Source: Beijerinckiaceae bacterium
Lineage (GTDB): Bacteria > Pseudomonadota > Alphaproteobacteria > Rhizobiales > Beijerinckiaceae
Length of the DNA stretch: 64,000 bases
Reading direction: 5' to 3'
Assembly (NCBI GenBank): GCA_019745195.1
Contig: JAIETL010000036.1
Coordinates: 1-64,000, forward strand
Position 1 is the stretch's first letter; each line of letters opens with the position of its first letter. A program made the position numbers and the translations under genes. Under the pieces are notes generated by a model that worked only from the letters and a program-made list of their open reading frames with translations, had not been told where the DNA came from and ran no database searches. Shown here one piece after another: positions 16,873 to 26,518 of this stretch.

Positions 16873-17790
16873 ATGGATGCGTCCTGCGTCGTTCGCATTC
16901 TCGGGTCGGCCGCCGGCGGCGGCTATCCGCAATGGAACTGCCGCTGCCCGGTCTGCACGCTTGCCTGGGACGGCGATTCGCGCGTCGTGCGGCGCACGCA
17001 ATCGTCGATCGCGGTGAGTGGCCGCTTGGGCGAATGGGCGCTCGTCAACGCCTCTCCCGACATCCGGCAGCAACTGCTCGACAACCCGCCGCTGCAGCCG
17101 CGCCGCGGTCAGCGCGACAGCCCGGTCACCGCGGTCGTCCTCACCAATGCCGACATCGACCATGTCGCCGGTCTGCTCGGCCTGCGCGAGCGCTGGCCGC
17201 TGCGGCTGTTTGCGACGCGCGCCGTGTTGATGGCGCTGGCGGCGAACCCGATCTTCCGCGCGCTTGACGAGACGCTGGTCGAGCGTCGCGAGATCGCCCT
17301 CGGCGTTCCGTTCCATCCCGTCACGGATGTCGAGATGGAGCTGTTCCCCGTTCCAGGAAAGGCCCCGCTCTGGGACGAGGGCGACGAGGTCAGGACCGAT
17401 ATCGAGGACGGACGCACCGTCGGCGTCGCGCTGCGCGGCGCAGGCGACGGGGCCTGGGCGCATTACGTGCCGGGCTGCGCGGCCGTGACCGATGCGCTGC
17501 GGCGCCGGCTCGCCGGCACGGCGCTTCTGATGTTCGACGGCACGCTTTACGCCGACGACGAGATGATCCGCCTCGGCCTCGGCCCCAAGACCGGCCGACG
17601 CATGGGGCACATCGCCGTCGGCGGGTCGGACGGCTCGCTTGCGGCGTTCGCAGGTTGCGCCATCGCGCGCAAGGCCTATGTCCATATCAACAACAGCAAC
17701 CCGCTGCTGGTTTTCGGCTCGCCGGAACGATGCGAGGTCGAGGCGGCGGGCTGGCTCGTCGCGGAGGACGGCATGGAGTTTTCGCTGTGA
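16873..17790 (+). CDS. pqqB: PQQ biosynthesis protein PqqB
   Basis: A 305-residue metallo-beta-lactamase-fold protein. Typical PqqB blocks are LGSAAGGGYPQWNCRCPVC (residues about 10-28), LTNADIDHVAGLLGLRE (with an altered metal motif, as in all PqqB) and MGHIAVGGSDGSL near the C-terminus. PqqB is needed for PQQ formation; work on related proteins points to hydroxylation of the cross-linked tyrosine. The cysteine cluster CRCPVC is the usual zinc site. Its stop overlaps the GTG of pqqC. Confidence 0.97.
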   Translation: MDASCVVRILGSAAGGGYPQWNCRCPVCTLAWDGDSRVVRRTQSSIAVSGRLGEWALVNASPDIRQQLLDNPPLQPRRGQRDSPVTAVVLTNADIDHVAGLLGLRERWPLRLFATRAVLMALAANPIFRALDETLVERREIALGVPFHPVTDVEMELFPVPGKAPLWDEGDEVRTDIEDGRTVGVALRGAGDGAWAHYVPGCAAVTDALRRRLAGTALLMFDGTLYADDEMIRLGLGPKTGRRMGHIAVGGSDGSLAAFAGCAIARKAYVHINNSNPLLVFGSPERCEVEAAGWLVAEDGMEFSL

Positions 17791-18521
17791 CCGCGCCGCT
17801 GACGCCGGATGGGCTCGAGGCCGCGCTCAGGGCGGTGGGCGCGGAGCGTTACCACAATCTCCACCCCTTCCACCGCCTGCTGCATGACGGCAGGCTCACG
17901 CGCGGGCAGGTCGCGGCCTGGGCGCTGAACCGCTCGCACTACCAGGCGATGATCCCGGTCAAGGACGCGACGCTGCTGGCGCGGCTGCCGACGCCGAAGC
18001 TGCGTCGCATCTGGCGTCAGCGCATCGTCGATCATGACGGCGAGAGCGAGGGCGATGGCGGCTTCGCGCGCTGGCAGAAGCTGACGGCGAGCTTCGGTTT
18101 CTCCGATGCCGATGTCGAGGCGGGCGTCGGCGTGCTGCCGGCGACGCAATTCGCGGTGCAGGCCTATGTCCGCTTCGTCGCCGAGCGCAGCCTGCTCGAG
18201 GCTATCGCGTCCTCGCTGACCGAGATGTTCTCGCCGGCGATCATCGCCGAGCGCGTCTCCGGGATGCTCGCGAACTATCCCTTCGTCACGCCCGAGACGC
18301 TGGCCTATTTCGCCAAGCGGCCGGCGCAGGCCTCGCGAGACGTCGATTTCGCGCTCGGCTATGTGCGCGCCCATGCCGTCACCACCGCGCAGCAGCAGGC
18401 GGCGATCGCGGCGCTGCGCTTCAAATGCGACGTGCTCTGGGCGCAGCTCGACGCGCTGCACTTCGCCTATGTCGAGCCGGCGCTGCCGCCGCCCGGCGCC
18501 TGGCGTCCGGAGAAGCGGTGA
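17787..18521 (+). CDS. pqqC: Pyrroloquinoline-quinone synthase PqqC
   Basis: A 244-residue all-helical oxidase catalysing the final cofactor-less eight-electron oxidation and ring closure to PQQ. Family signatures are HPFHRLLHDGRLTRGQ (about residues 24-39), ALNRSHYQAMIPVKD, DHDGESEGDGGFARW and the SLTEMFSPAIIAERV helix. The GTG at 17787 overlaps the pqqB stop (GTGA). The frame is open further upstream inside pqqB, but the family length supports this start. It is a separate gene from pqqD, not a fusion. Confidence 0.97.
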   Translation: MTAPLTPDGLEAALRAVGAERYHNLHPFHRLLHDGRLTRGQVAAWALNRSHYQAMIPVKDATLLARLPTPKLRRIWRQRIVDHDGESEGDGGFARWQKLTASFGFSDADVEAGVGVLPATQFAVQAYVRFVAERSLLEAIASSLTEMFSPAIIAERVSGMLANYPFVTPETLAYFAKRPAQASRDVDFALGYVRAHAVTTAQQQAAIAALRFKCDVLWAQLDALHFAYVEPALPPPGAWRPEKR

Positions 18522-18817
18522 GCGCCGCGCCAATCACGGGCGGCGACGTGCCGGCGCTGCCGCGCGGCGTGCGGCTGCAGTTCAATCAGGTGAGGGGCCA
18601 GTGGTTTCTGCAGGGTCCGGAGCGGGTCTTCGAGCCCGACGAGATCGCCGTCGAAATCCTGAAGCGGATCGATGGCGTCCGGACGGTCGACGCCATCGCG
18701 CGCGAACTCGCCGTCGAGTTCGCCGCGCCCGAGGCCGAAATCGCCGTCGACGTCGCGGCTTTCGTGGCGGAGCTGCTCGCGATCCGCATGCTGGAGCGCC
18801 GTGAGGCCGGGCCATGA
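18518..18817 (+). CDS. pqqD: PQQ peptide chaperone PqqD
   Basis: A 99-residue RRE-domain protein that binds PqqA and presents it to PqqE. It has the winged-helix pattern PRGVRLQFNQVRGQWFLQGP and VEILKRIDGVRTVDAIARELA. The GTG at 18518 overlaps the pqqC stop and the TGA overlaps the pqqE start, so the operon is tightly coupled. Length is typical of stand-alone PqqD proteins. Confidence 0.96.
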   Translation: MSAAPITGGDVPALPRGVRLQFNQVRGQWFLQGPERVFEPDEIAVEILKRIDGVRTVDAIARELAVEFAAPEAEIAVDVAAFVAELLAIRMLERREAGP

Positions 18818-19911
18818 AGACGCCGCCGCCCGCTCCTCCGGTCGCGCTTCTGGCCGAGCTGACGCATCGCTGCGTGCTGAAATGCCCCTATTGCTCGAAC
18901 CCGCTGGAACTGGAACGCCGATCCGCCGAACTCGACACCGCGACCTGGCTGCGCGTCATCGACGAAGCGGCGGCGCTGGGCGTGCTCCAGATATCATTCT
19001 CGGGCGGCGAGCCCATGCTGCGCCCCGACATCGCCGCGCTCGTGGCCCGGGCGGTCGAGCGAGGGCTCTACACCAACCTGATCACATCCGGCGTCGGATT
19101 CAGTCCCGAGGCGTTGGAGCGCGTGGCACAGGCCGGGCTCGACCATGTCCAGCTCTCGGTGCAGGGCGTCGAGGACGCGGCCGCCGACCATGTCGCCGGC
19201 CATGGCGGATCGGCGGCGCAGAAGCGCCGGCTCGCTGCGGAGATCGCGCGGCTGGGCCTGCGGCTGACCGTCAACGCCGTCGTCCATCGCGGCAATGTCG
19301 ACCAGATCCCCGCCCTCGTGCGCATGGCCGAGGACTGGGGCGCGGCGCGCGTCGAGATCGCCCATGTCCAGTATTATGGCTGGGCGGTCGCCAATCGCGG
19401 CCGGCTGATGCCGACCCGCGTACAGGTGGACCAGGCTATCGCCGATCTTGCCTCGGAGCGCGCCCGCACCGCCGGCCGCCTCGTCATCGACGCCGTCACG
19501 CCCGACTATTACGCCAGCTATCCGAAGCCCTGCATGGGCGGCTGGGGCGCGCAGAACATCAACGTGACGCCGTCCGGCCGCGCGCTGCCCTGCCACGCGG
19601 CCGAGACGATTCCCCATCTCGTCTTCGATAACGTCCGCGACCGGCCGCTGGCCGAGATCTGGCGGGATTCGGCCGCGTTCAACGCCTATCGCGGAACGGA
19701 CTGGATGGCCGAGCCCTGCCGGAGCTGCGAGCGGCGCGAGCGCGATTTCGGCGGTTGCCGCTGCCAGGCCTTGTTGTTCGCCGGCAATGCTGCGGCGACC
19801 GATCCGGCCTGCAGCCTCTCGCCGCTCCACGACACGCTGCTGGCGGTCGCACAACGGGACTCGGCTCCCGATGGCGGCGCCTACGCCTATCGCGGTTACG
19901 CCAGACCCTGA
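18814..19911 (+). CDS. pqqE: PqqA peptide cyclase PqqE (radical SAM)
   Basis: A 365-residue radical SAM enzyme that forms the Glu-Tyr carbon-carbon bond in PqqA. The SAM-binding cluster motif CVLKCPYC lies at about residues 20-27, and FSGGEPMLRPD follows. The C-terminal SPASM cysteines (YPKPCMGGWG, LPCHAAE, CRSCERRERDFGGCRCQA) hold the auxiliary clusters. ATG overlaps the pqqD stop (ATGA). It ends the operon, 6 bases from the convergent protease gene. No pqqF/G protease gene is in the window. Confidence 0.97.
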   Translation: MKTPPPAPPVALLAELTHRCVLKCPYCSNPLELERRSAELDTATWLRVIDEAAALGVLQISFSGGEPMLRPDIAALVARAVERGLYTNLITSGVGFSPEALERVAQAGLDHVQLSVQGVEDAAADHVAGHGGSAAQKRRLAAEIARLGLRLTVNAVVHRGNVDQIPALVRMAEDWGAARVEIAHVQYYGWAVANRGRLMPTRVQVDQAIADLASERARTAGRLVIDAVTPDYYASYPKPCMGGWGAQNINVTPSGRALPCHAAETIPHLVFDNVRDRPLAEIWRDSAAFNAYRGTDWMAEPCRSCERRERDFGGCRCQALLFAGNAAATDPACSLSPLHDTLLAVAQRDSAPDGGAYAYRGYARP

Positions 19912-19917
19912 ACCCGC

Positions 19918-21429
19918 CTATTCGGCGACAATCTTGTAGCGCTGACCCGGAACCAGCGCTGCATTGCGGTCGAGCCCGTTCAGGATCTGGAACAGCTCCT
20001 GCGGCCGTTCGACGCCGGCCATGCGCTGCGCCATGGCAGCGGCCGTATCGCCTGCATTGGCGGTGACGATCCTGATCTGGAGCGGCCGCGTTGCCTGGGC
20101 CTCGGCCGGCGACAGCGTCCTGAAGCTGTCGAGCAGCGCCCGCATCGGCCGCTCCGGGTCGGTCGAGCCGCGCGAGGCCAGAATGAAACGGTAGACCCGT
20201 CCGCCGCCCTGGATCGCAGCGAGCCTGAACGACCAGTCGGTGCCGCGCCCGGCCGTCACCACGGCGGGCTGGCCGGCGATCTCGATCTGCTCGACCGCGC
20301 CGGTCTGGACGCCTTCGATCCAGCCCGAGGCGACGTAGCTTTCAAGCGTCTGGTTGGGTTGCAGGGTCACAGAATCGAAGCGCAGGGCCTGCGCGCCGTT
20401 GCCGCCGACGCCGACGACCATGTCGCGCGCCGCCTCCAGCCCAAAACCTTCGGGCGCGGTGAAGCCGATGCGCAGCGCGCTGTTGAGATAGCTGCGCCCG
20501 CGCACCACGCCGTCGCGCGGGTCCTCGCCATAGGCCAGCCCGTCGATCGCGCCGAGCCAGCGCCCGGCCTCGCGCTCGCCGATGCCGGGCGCGCCGATCT
20601 GCCGCGCGGCCGAGGTGACGGCGGCGACGCGCTCGGGCGTCGAGGGATGGCTCGACAGGATGTCGAGGCGGCGGTCCTCGGAGGTGCGGTCTGCGGCGGC
20701 GCTGCGGAACACCGTGTTGCGGCCGAGCGCGCCGAGAAAGCGGCCGGCGCCATAGGGGTCGAATCCGGCCCGGGCGATGGTGCGCACGCTGAGCTGGTCG
20801 GCGGTCAGCTCCTGCTGCCGCGAAAACCGCGCGAGCGAGAGCCGCGAGCCTGCCTGCACGGCCGCGCCCGCTGCAGGGTCGTTGAGCAATTGTCCGGCGA
20901 CCTTGGTGAACAGCGCCGATTCGGCCTCCAGCTCGGCCCGCTCGACGGCGTGCCTCGCCGTGACATGGGCGATCTCATGGGCCAGCACCGATGCGACCTC
21001 GGAGGTGTCGTTGGCGAGCCCGAGCAGGCCACGCGTCACATAGAGCCGGCCATTGGGCAGCGCGAAGGCGTTGACCACCGGCGAATTCAGGATGGTGATC
21101 TCATAGGCGCCGATCTGGCCCTCGCCGGCGCGCACCAGCCGGGCGACGATGTCGTCGAGCACCGTCTTGACGGCCGGCGCGCGGTACTCGCCGCCAAACG
21201 CCGTCAGCAGGCGCTGGTGCTCGCTGTCGGCGGCGCGCTGGATTGAGGCGATGCGCGGCGCGAGCTCGGCGTCGGAGGGACGCTGCGGCGGCAGGATGAC
21301 GCTCTGTTCGCCGGCGCAGGAGGCCAGCAGCAGAGCGGTCAGCAGCAGCGCGGCTGGCTGCGCGGCCAGTGACGACCACAGCGAAGGCGACCGCAGCGAA
21401 GGCTTGGCGAAGATCGAACGAACACGCAT
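19918..21429 (-). CDS. M48-family metalloprotease lipoprotein with LysM
   Basis: A 503-residue protein. Lipobox LASC (about residues 37-40) predicts a periplasmic lipoprotein. The zinc motif HEIAHVTARH with the later EDRRLDILSSHPSTPERV belongs to M48 peptidases of the BepA/LoiP type involved in outer-membrane quality control. The C-terminus (ITVTANAGDTAAAMAQRM-like region to GQRYKIVAE) looks like a LysM peptidoglycan-binding domain. ATG at 21429 is preferred; a TTG at 21441 would overlap the upstream gene. It probably shares a transcript with the nuclease-like gene upstream, with a 4-base gap. Confidence 0.9.
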   Translation of the reverse strand: MRVRSIFAKPSLRSPSLWSSLAAQPAALLLTALLLASCAGEQSVILPPQRPSDAELAPRIASIQRAADSEHQRLLTAFGGEYRAPAVKTVLDDIVARLVRAGEGQIGAYEITILNSPVVNAFALPNGRLYVTRGLLGLANDTSEVASVLAHEIAHVTARHAVERAELEAESALFTKVAGQLLNDPAAGAAVQAGSRLSLARFSRQQELTADQLSVRTIARAGFDPYGAGRFLGALGRNTVFRSAAADRTSEDRRLDILSSHPSTPERVAAVTSAARQIGAPGIGEREAGRWLGAIDGLAYGEDPRDGVVRGRSYLNSALRIGFTAPEGFGLEAARDMVVGVGGNGAQALRFDSVTLQPNQTLESYVASGWIEGVQTGAVEQIEIAGQPAVVTAGRGTDWSFRLAAIQGGGRVYRFILASRGSTDPERPMRALLDSFRTLSPAEAQATRPLQIRIVTANAGDTAAAMAQRMAGVERPQELFQILNGLDRNAALVPGQRYKIVAE

Positions 21430-21433
21430 CGAA

Positions 21434-22219
21434 TCAGTCAATCACATCCAGCGCGGAGGCGGCAGCGATCTCGAGCAGCAGGCCGTCCTGCCCTGAGAGC
21501 ACGCCACGCGCCCTGAGCCGCTTGCCGGGCAATGACGCGGCGGTCCAGCCCTTGTCCTGCATCTCGCGCCAGAGTGTCCGGGACATGACGATCGATGCGG
21601 CCTCGCCGCGTCGGCGCGACAGGTTGAGATAGGTGCGCTGGGCGCGCTCGCCGACGGAGGCGATGCGCCCCTGCAGCGCGACGATCCGCCCCGCCTGCGC
21701 CTTCAACGCGGCAACATCGTGACCATCGACGATGGCCTCGGCGGAAAGCGGCGATGAGCGCGCCGGCAGGGATGAGCCCTCGCTCAAGGCCGTCCGCAAG
21801 GCCAGATCGCAGGCGCGATGCTCCGGCTCAGGCAGGCGCGAGGCCGCATTGGAGCGAAGCAGCGCGACCGCGAGATCGGCTGGCGCGTCGTCGGGTCGCT
21901 CGTCAACTGAGATCAGGCGCGCCGGCAATCTGCCCCAGCGATCGGGCTTGCCCAGCGCGACGAGCGAGAAGGCCCTGCCCTTCCACTGCGCGATTCCGGC
22001 GGCGAAACGTTCGGCCTCGGCCTCGTCCTGCCGCGCTGCGACGCCGACCAGCCTGACGCTGCGGCCATCGTCGAGCAGAATGTCGCCCGCCGCATCGAGC
22101 CCCGCCAGCCGCACCGGTGGCGCATCGCCCGCCAGGCCGGGACAGGCTTCACCTGCGGCACGCGCGTCGGCGACCGCCAGAGCGAAGAGAAAAGCTGAGA
22201 TGACAGGCTTCACCGGCAT
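21434..22219 (-). CDS. Exported SNase-like protein with lost catalytic residues
   Basis: A 261-residue protein with a signal peptide (cleavage near ADARAAG). Residues about 48-105 resemble staphylococcal nuclease (SVRLVGVAARQ ... DRWGRLPARL). The two arginines are kept, but the acidic residues expected in the VRLxGIDxPE motif are replaced (VGVAARQ), so nuclease activity is doubtful. The C-terminal half may be an OB-fold. It lies 4 bases upstream of the M48 lipoprotein protease and is probably co-transcribed. A role in the envelope is a guess from this context. Confidence 0.65.
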   Translation of the reverse strand: MPVKPVISAFLFALAVADARAAGEACPGLAGDAPPVRLAGLDAAGDILLDDGRSVRLVGVAARQDEAEAERFAAGIAQWKGRAFSLVALGKPDRWGRLPARLISVDERPDDAPADLAVALLRSNAASRLPEPEHRACDLALRTALSEGSSLPARSSPLSAEAIVDGHDVAALKAQAGRIVALQGRIASVGERAQRTYLNLSRRRGEAASIVMSRTLWREMQDKGWTAASLPGKRLRARGVLSGQDGLLLEIAAASALDVID

Positions 22220-22247
22220 GGAGATTATGATACATGCATTCGCATGC

Positions 22248-22324
<77 letters not shown>

Positions 22325-22380
22325 TCGCTCCTTTGTACGGACCCGGAACCTCGCGTCGCGCTAGACGATGCGGCTGCCGG

Positions 22381-23484
22381 TCAGGGGCTGAAGACCAGCA
22401 CCAGGAAGACGAAGAACACCGAAAGGTGGACCGCCCCTTCCAGCATCGTCGTGCGCGCGCCGGTGAAGGTCAGCGTCGAGAGAAGCAGCGTCATCGCCAG
22501 GATGATCATGTTCGTGGCCGAGAGCCCCAGCACCACCGGCTGGCCGCTGATCAGGCCGATCGCCAGCACGGTGGGCACCGTCAGGCCGAGCGTCGAGGCC
22601 GCCGCGCCGAGGCACAGGTTGATGGCGCGCTGGAGCTGGTTGGCGGTGATGGCGCGCAAGGCGGCGATGCATTCGGGCGTAAACACCACCATCGCGATCA
22701 GGATGCCGCCGAGCGCGACCGGCGCGCCCAGCCGCGCGATGCCGAAATCGAGCACGGTCGCGAGGCTCTTGGCCAGGATCACGATCGGCAGGATGTTGGC
22801 GAGCAGCAGCGCGACATGCGTCGCGGTCGACCGACTGATCCCGGTATGCACGGCGACCGCGACGTCCGGGGCGCCCATTTCGCTTTCCGGCTCCTGAAAG
22901 AAGGCGCTGTGGCGGCCGGTCTGCAGGATCAGGAAAGCGCCGTAGAGCGCCAGCGTGAACAGCGAGAAGGCGATCGACTGCCCGCTCGTCAGCGTGCCGT
23001 CCGGCGTCGAGGTGGTGAAGTTCGGCAGGATCAGCGGGATTACGGTGAGCGGGATGATCACCGAGAGATAGGAGCCCGCTCCCTTCAGATTGTAGCGCTG
23101 CGAGAAATGGCGCAGCCCGCCGATCAGCAGGCCGATGCCGACGACGCCGTTGAGCACGATCATCAGCACCGCGAACATCGTGTCGCGCCCGAGCGTCGGC
23201 GCGCCTTTGGCGCCGAGCATGACCGCGCTGATCAGCGCGACCTCGATGATCACGATCGAGAGCGTCAGGATCAGCGTGCCGTAGGGCTCGCCGAGCCGGT
23301 GCGCCAGCTCCTCGGCCTCATGTACGACGCCGAAAGCCGCCCAGAGGATGACGCCGAGCAGCCAGGCGAAGATCAGCGCCGACGGCAACGGTGCGCCCAG
23401 CAGGCCGAGAAGGCTGTCCCCAAGAAGCTGGAATGCCAGCACGGAGGCCCAGGCGCAGGCCAGGCGGGCTAGCATCATGGTCAC
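22381..23484 (-). CDS. Calcium/proton antiporter (ChaA-type CaCA family)
   Basis: A 367-residue membrane protein with about ten or eleven hydrophobic helices and the two inverted CaCA repeats: VVHEAEELAHRLGEPYGTLI in the first and VVFTPECIAALRAITANQLQ in the second, each with the ion-binding glutamate. ChaA-type proteins export Ca2+ or Na+/K+ in exchange for protons. A GTG at 23484 is taken as start because AAGGAG lies 9 bases before it; ATGs follow at once (V-T-M-M). It stands alone, with tRNA-Arg on the opposite strand behind it. Confidence 0.88.
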   Translation of the reverse strand: MTMMLARLACAWASVLAFQLLGDSLLGLLGAPLPSALIFAWLLGVILWAAFGVVHEAEELAHRLGEPYGTLILTLSIVIIEVALISAVMLGAKGAPTLGRDTMFAVLMIVLNGVVGIGLLIGGLRHFSQRYNLKGAGSYLSVIIPLTVIPLILPNFTTSTPDGTLTSGQSIAFSLFTLALYGAFLILQTGRHSAFFQEPESEMGAPDVAVAVHTGISRSTATHVALLLANILPIVILAKSLATVLDFGIARLGAPVALGGILIAMVVFTPECIAALRAITANQLQRAINLCLGAAASTLGLTVPTVLAIGLISGQPVVLGLSATNMIILAMTLLLSTLTFTGARTTMLEGAVHLSVFFVFLVLVFSP

Positions 23485-23568
23485 GCGGCGAAACTCCTTC
23501 GGCGATGGCGGGCCAGTGCGCCCTGACACGGGCGGACCCTCATCCCTACCCCGCCGCCGCGAGGAGAT

Positions 23569-23904
23569 TCAACCGCCGACGAGCCTCGCGATGACATCGG
23601 TCGCGCGATAATCCGCCGCCACGCCCTCGACGAGCATGGCACGGCAGCGCGCATTGTCGCTGCGCAGGCTCGCGATCGCCTGATAGCCCGGCGAGCGATA
23701 CCACGAGCGGGCGTCGTCCATGGCCGGGAAGGCAATGATCACGAGGTCGCCCGGCCAGTCGCCCTCGACGATCTCAGGCGTCGCGCCATGGACGAGGAAG
23801 CGGCCGCCATGCCGCTCCAGCGTGGCGTCGATCGCCTGGAGATAGGCGAGGATGTCGGGCCCGATCCGGACATCCTCGAGATGGCAGATGGCGTAGGCGG
23901 TCAT
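23569..23904 (-). CDS. DUF1330 domain protein
   Basis: A 111-residue protein of the DUF1330 family, a ferredoxin-like fold related to antibiotic-biosynthesis monooxygenase domains. Typical blocks are TLERHGGRFLVHGA (about residues 29-42) and VIIAFPAMDDARSWYRSPGY (about 55-74). Reaction unknown. The ATG at 23904 follows GGGAGACCGGAT. It is probably monocistronic between the antiporter and NdvA genes. Confidence 0.85.
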   Translation of the reverse strand: MTAYAICHLEDVRIGPDILAYLQAIDATLERHGGRFLVHGATPEIVEGDWPGDLVIIAFPAMDDARSWYRSPGYQAIASLRSDNARCRAMLVEGVAADYRATDVIARLVGG

Positions 23905-24027
23905 ATCCGGTCTCCCAGGGGCGGCAAGGCAGGCCGCAACGGGGAAACCATGCCGGACGGGCGCCGGCGGGTCGATTACCTGCAAGGTTACGGTTGGGAC
24001 CGAGCGGGGCCGTGGACGGCGCGCCGG

Positions 24028-25848
<1,821 letters not shown>

Positions 25849-25974
25849 CGTCAGACCTTTAGCTGACCCGGGGCCGCGAACAAGCCCTCAGAACTGCCAG
25901 CGTAGGTCGCTGCGTCGGTTTCGGTCTGGCGGCAACCGCGCTCCCGCAGCAGGCCGGTTCGAAACCGTGAGAGG

Positions 25975-26514
25975 TCACGGCGCGACGATCAGCGCCCAAT
26001 AGACCTGGTATTTAGAGCCCGGCGCATAGGCCGAGGCGATGCCCATTCGGGTCGCGCCCGGAATCTTCATGACACGATCGTGCTGGGGCGAGTCGCGCCA
26101 GCCGGAAAAGGCCTCGGCCAGCCTGCGATAGCCCGCCGAGAGATTGGCCTCCGCGCCGGGCTGCCCGCCGCGCGCCAGCCGCGCCTTCACCGCGTCGGCC
26201 TGCGCCGGCTTGTCGGCCTGGGCCATCGCGGCGGCCTCCTGTTCGGCGGCGGCCGAGAGCGCCGGATCGAGCGCGAGCGGGCGCAGGCCCGCATTCATCC
26301 GGTAGGCGGAGATCACGGCGCGGGCCTCATTGGCGTCGACGCGGGCCGAGGCAGAGCCGAGATCGCGGTAGAAGGCCGGTTGGCCGGTGCGCGCCGGCTC
26401 CGCGCAGCCGGCGAGATTGAGGACGGCAAGCGCGCCTGCGACGAGGGCCGGGCAGGTCATGGCGCGCGCTTTCGCGGCGCGCACGGCAGGCATGGGGAAG
26501 ACATCGTCGGGCAT
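25975..26514 (-). CDS. CAP-domain (SCP/YkwD-like) lipoprotein
   Basis: A 179-residue exported protein. The signal ends in lipobox LAGC (about residue 37), and the CAP domain follows (ISAYRMNAGLRPLALDPALS ... AEAFSGWRDSPQHDRVMKIP ... YWALIVAP). The conserved histidine is kept in SPQHDRVM. Bacterial CAP proteins are secreted and mostly of unknown function. ATG at 26514 is chosen because AAGGA is 8 bases upstream. It lies 4 bases behind the stop of the MscS gene, so the two are probably co-transcribed. Confidence 0.85.
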   Translation of the reverse strand: MPDDVFPMPAVRAAKARAMTCPALVAGALAVLNLAGCAEPARTGQPAFYRDLGSASARVDANEARAVISAYRMNAGLRPLALDPALSAAAEQEAAAMAQADKPAQADAVKARLARGGQPGAEANLSAGYRRLAEAFSGWRDSPQHDRVMKIPGATRMGIASAYAPGSKYQVYWALIVAP

Positions 26515-26518
26515 CGCA

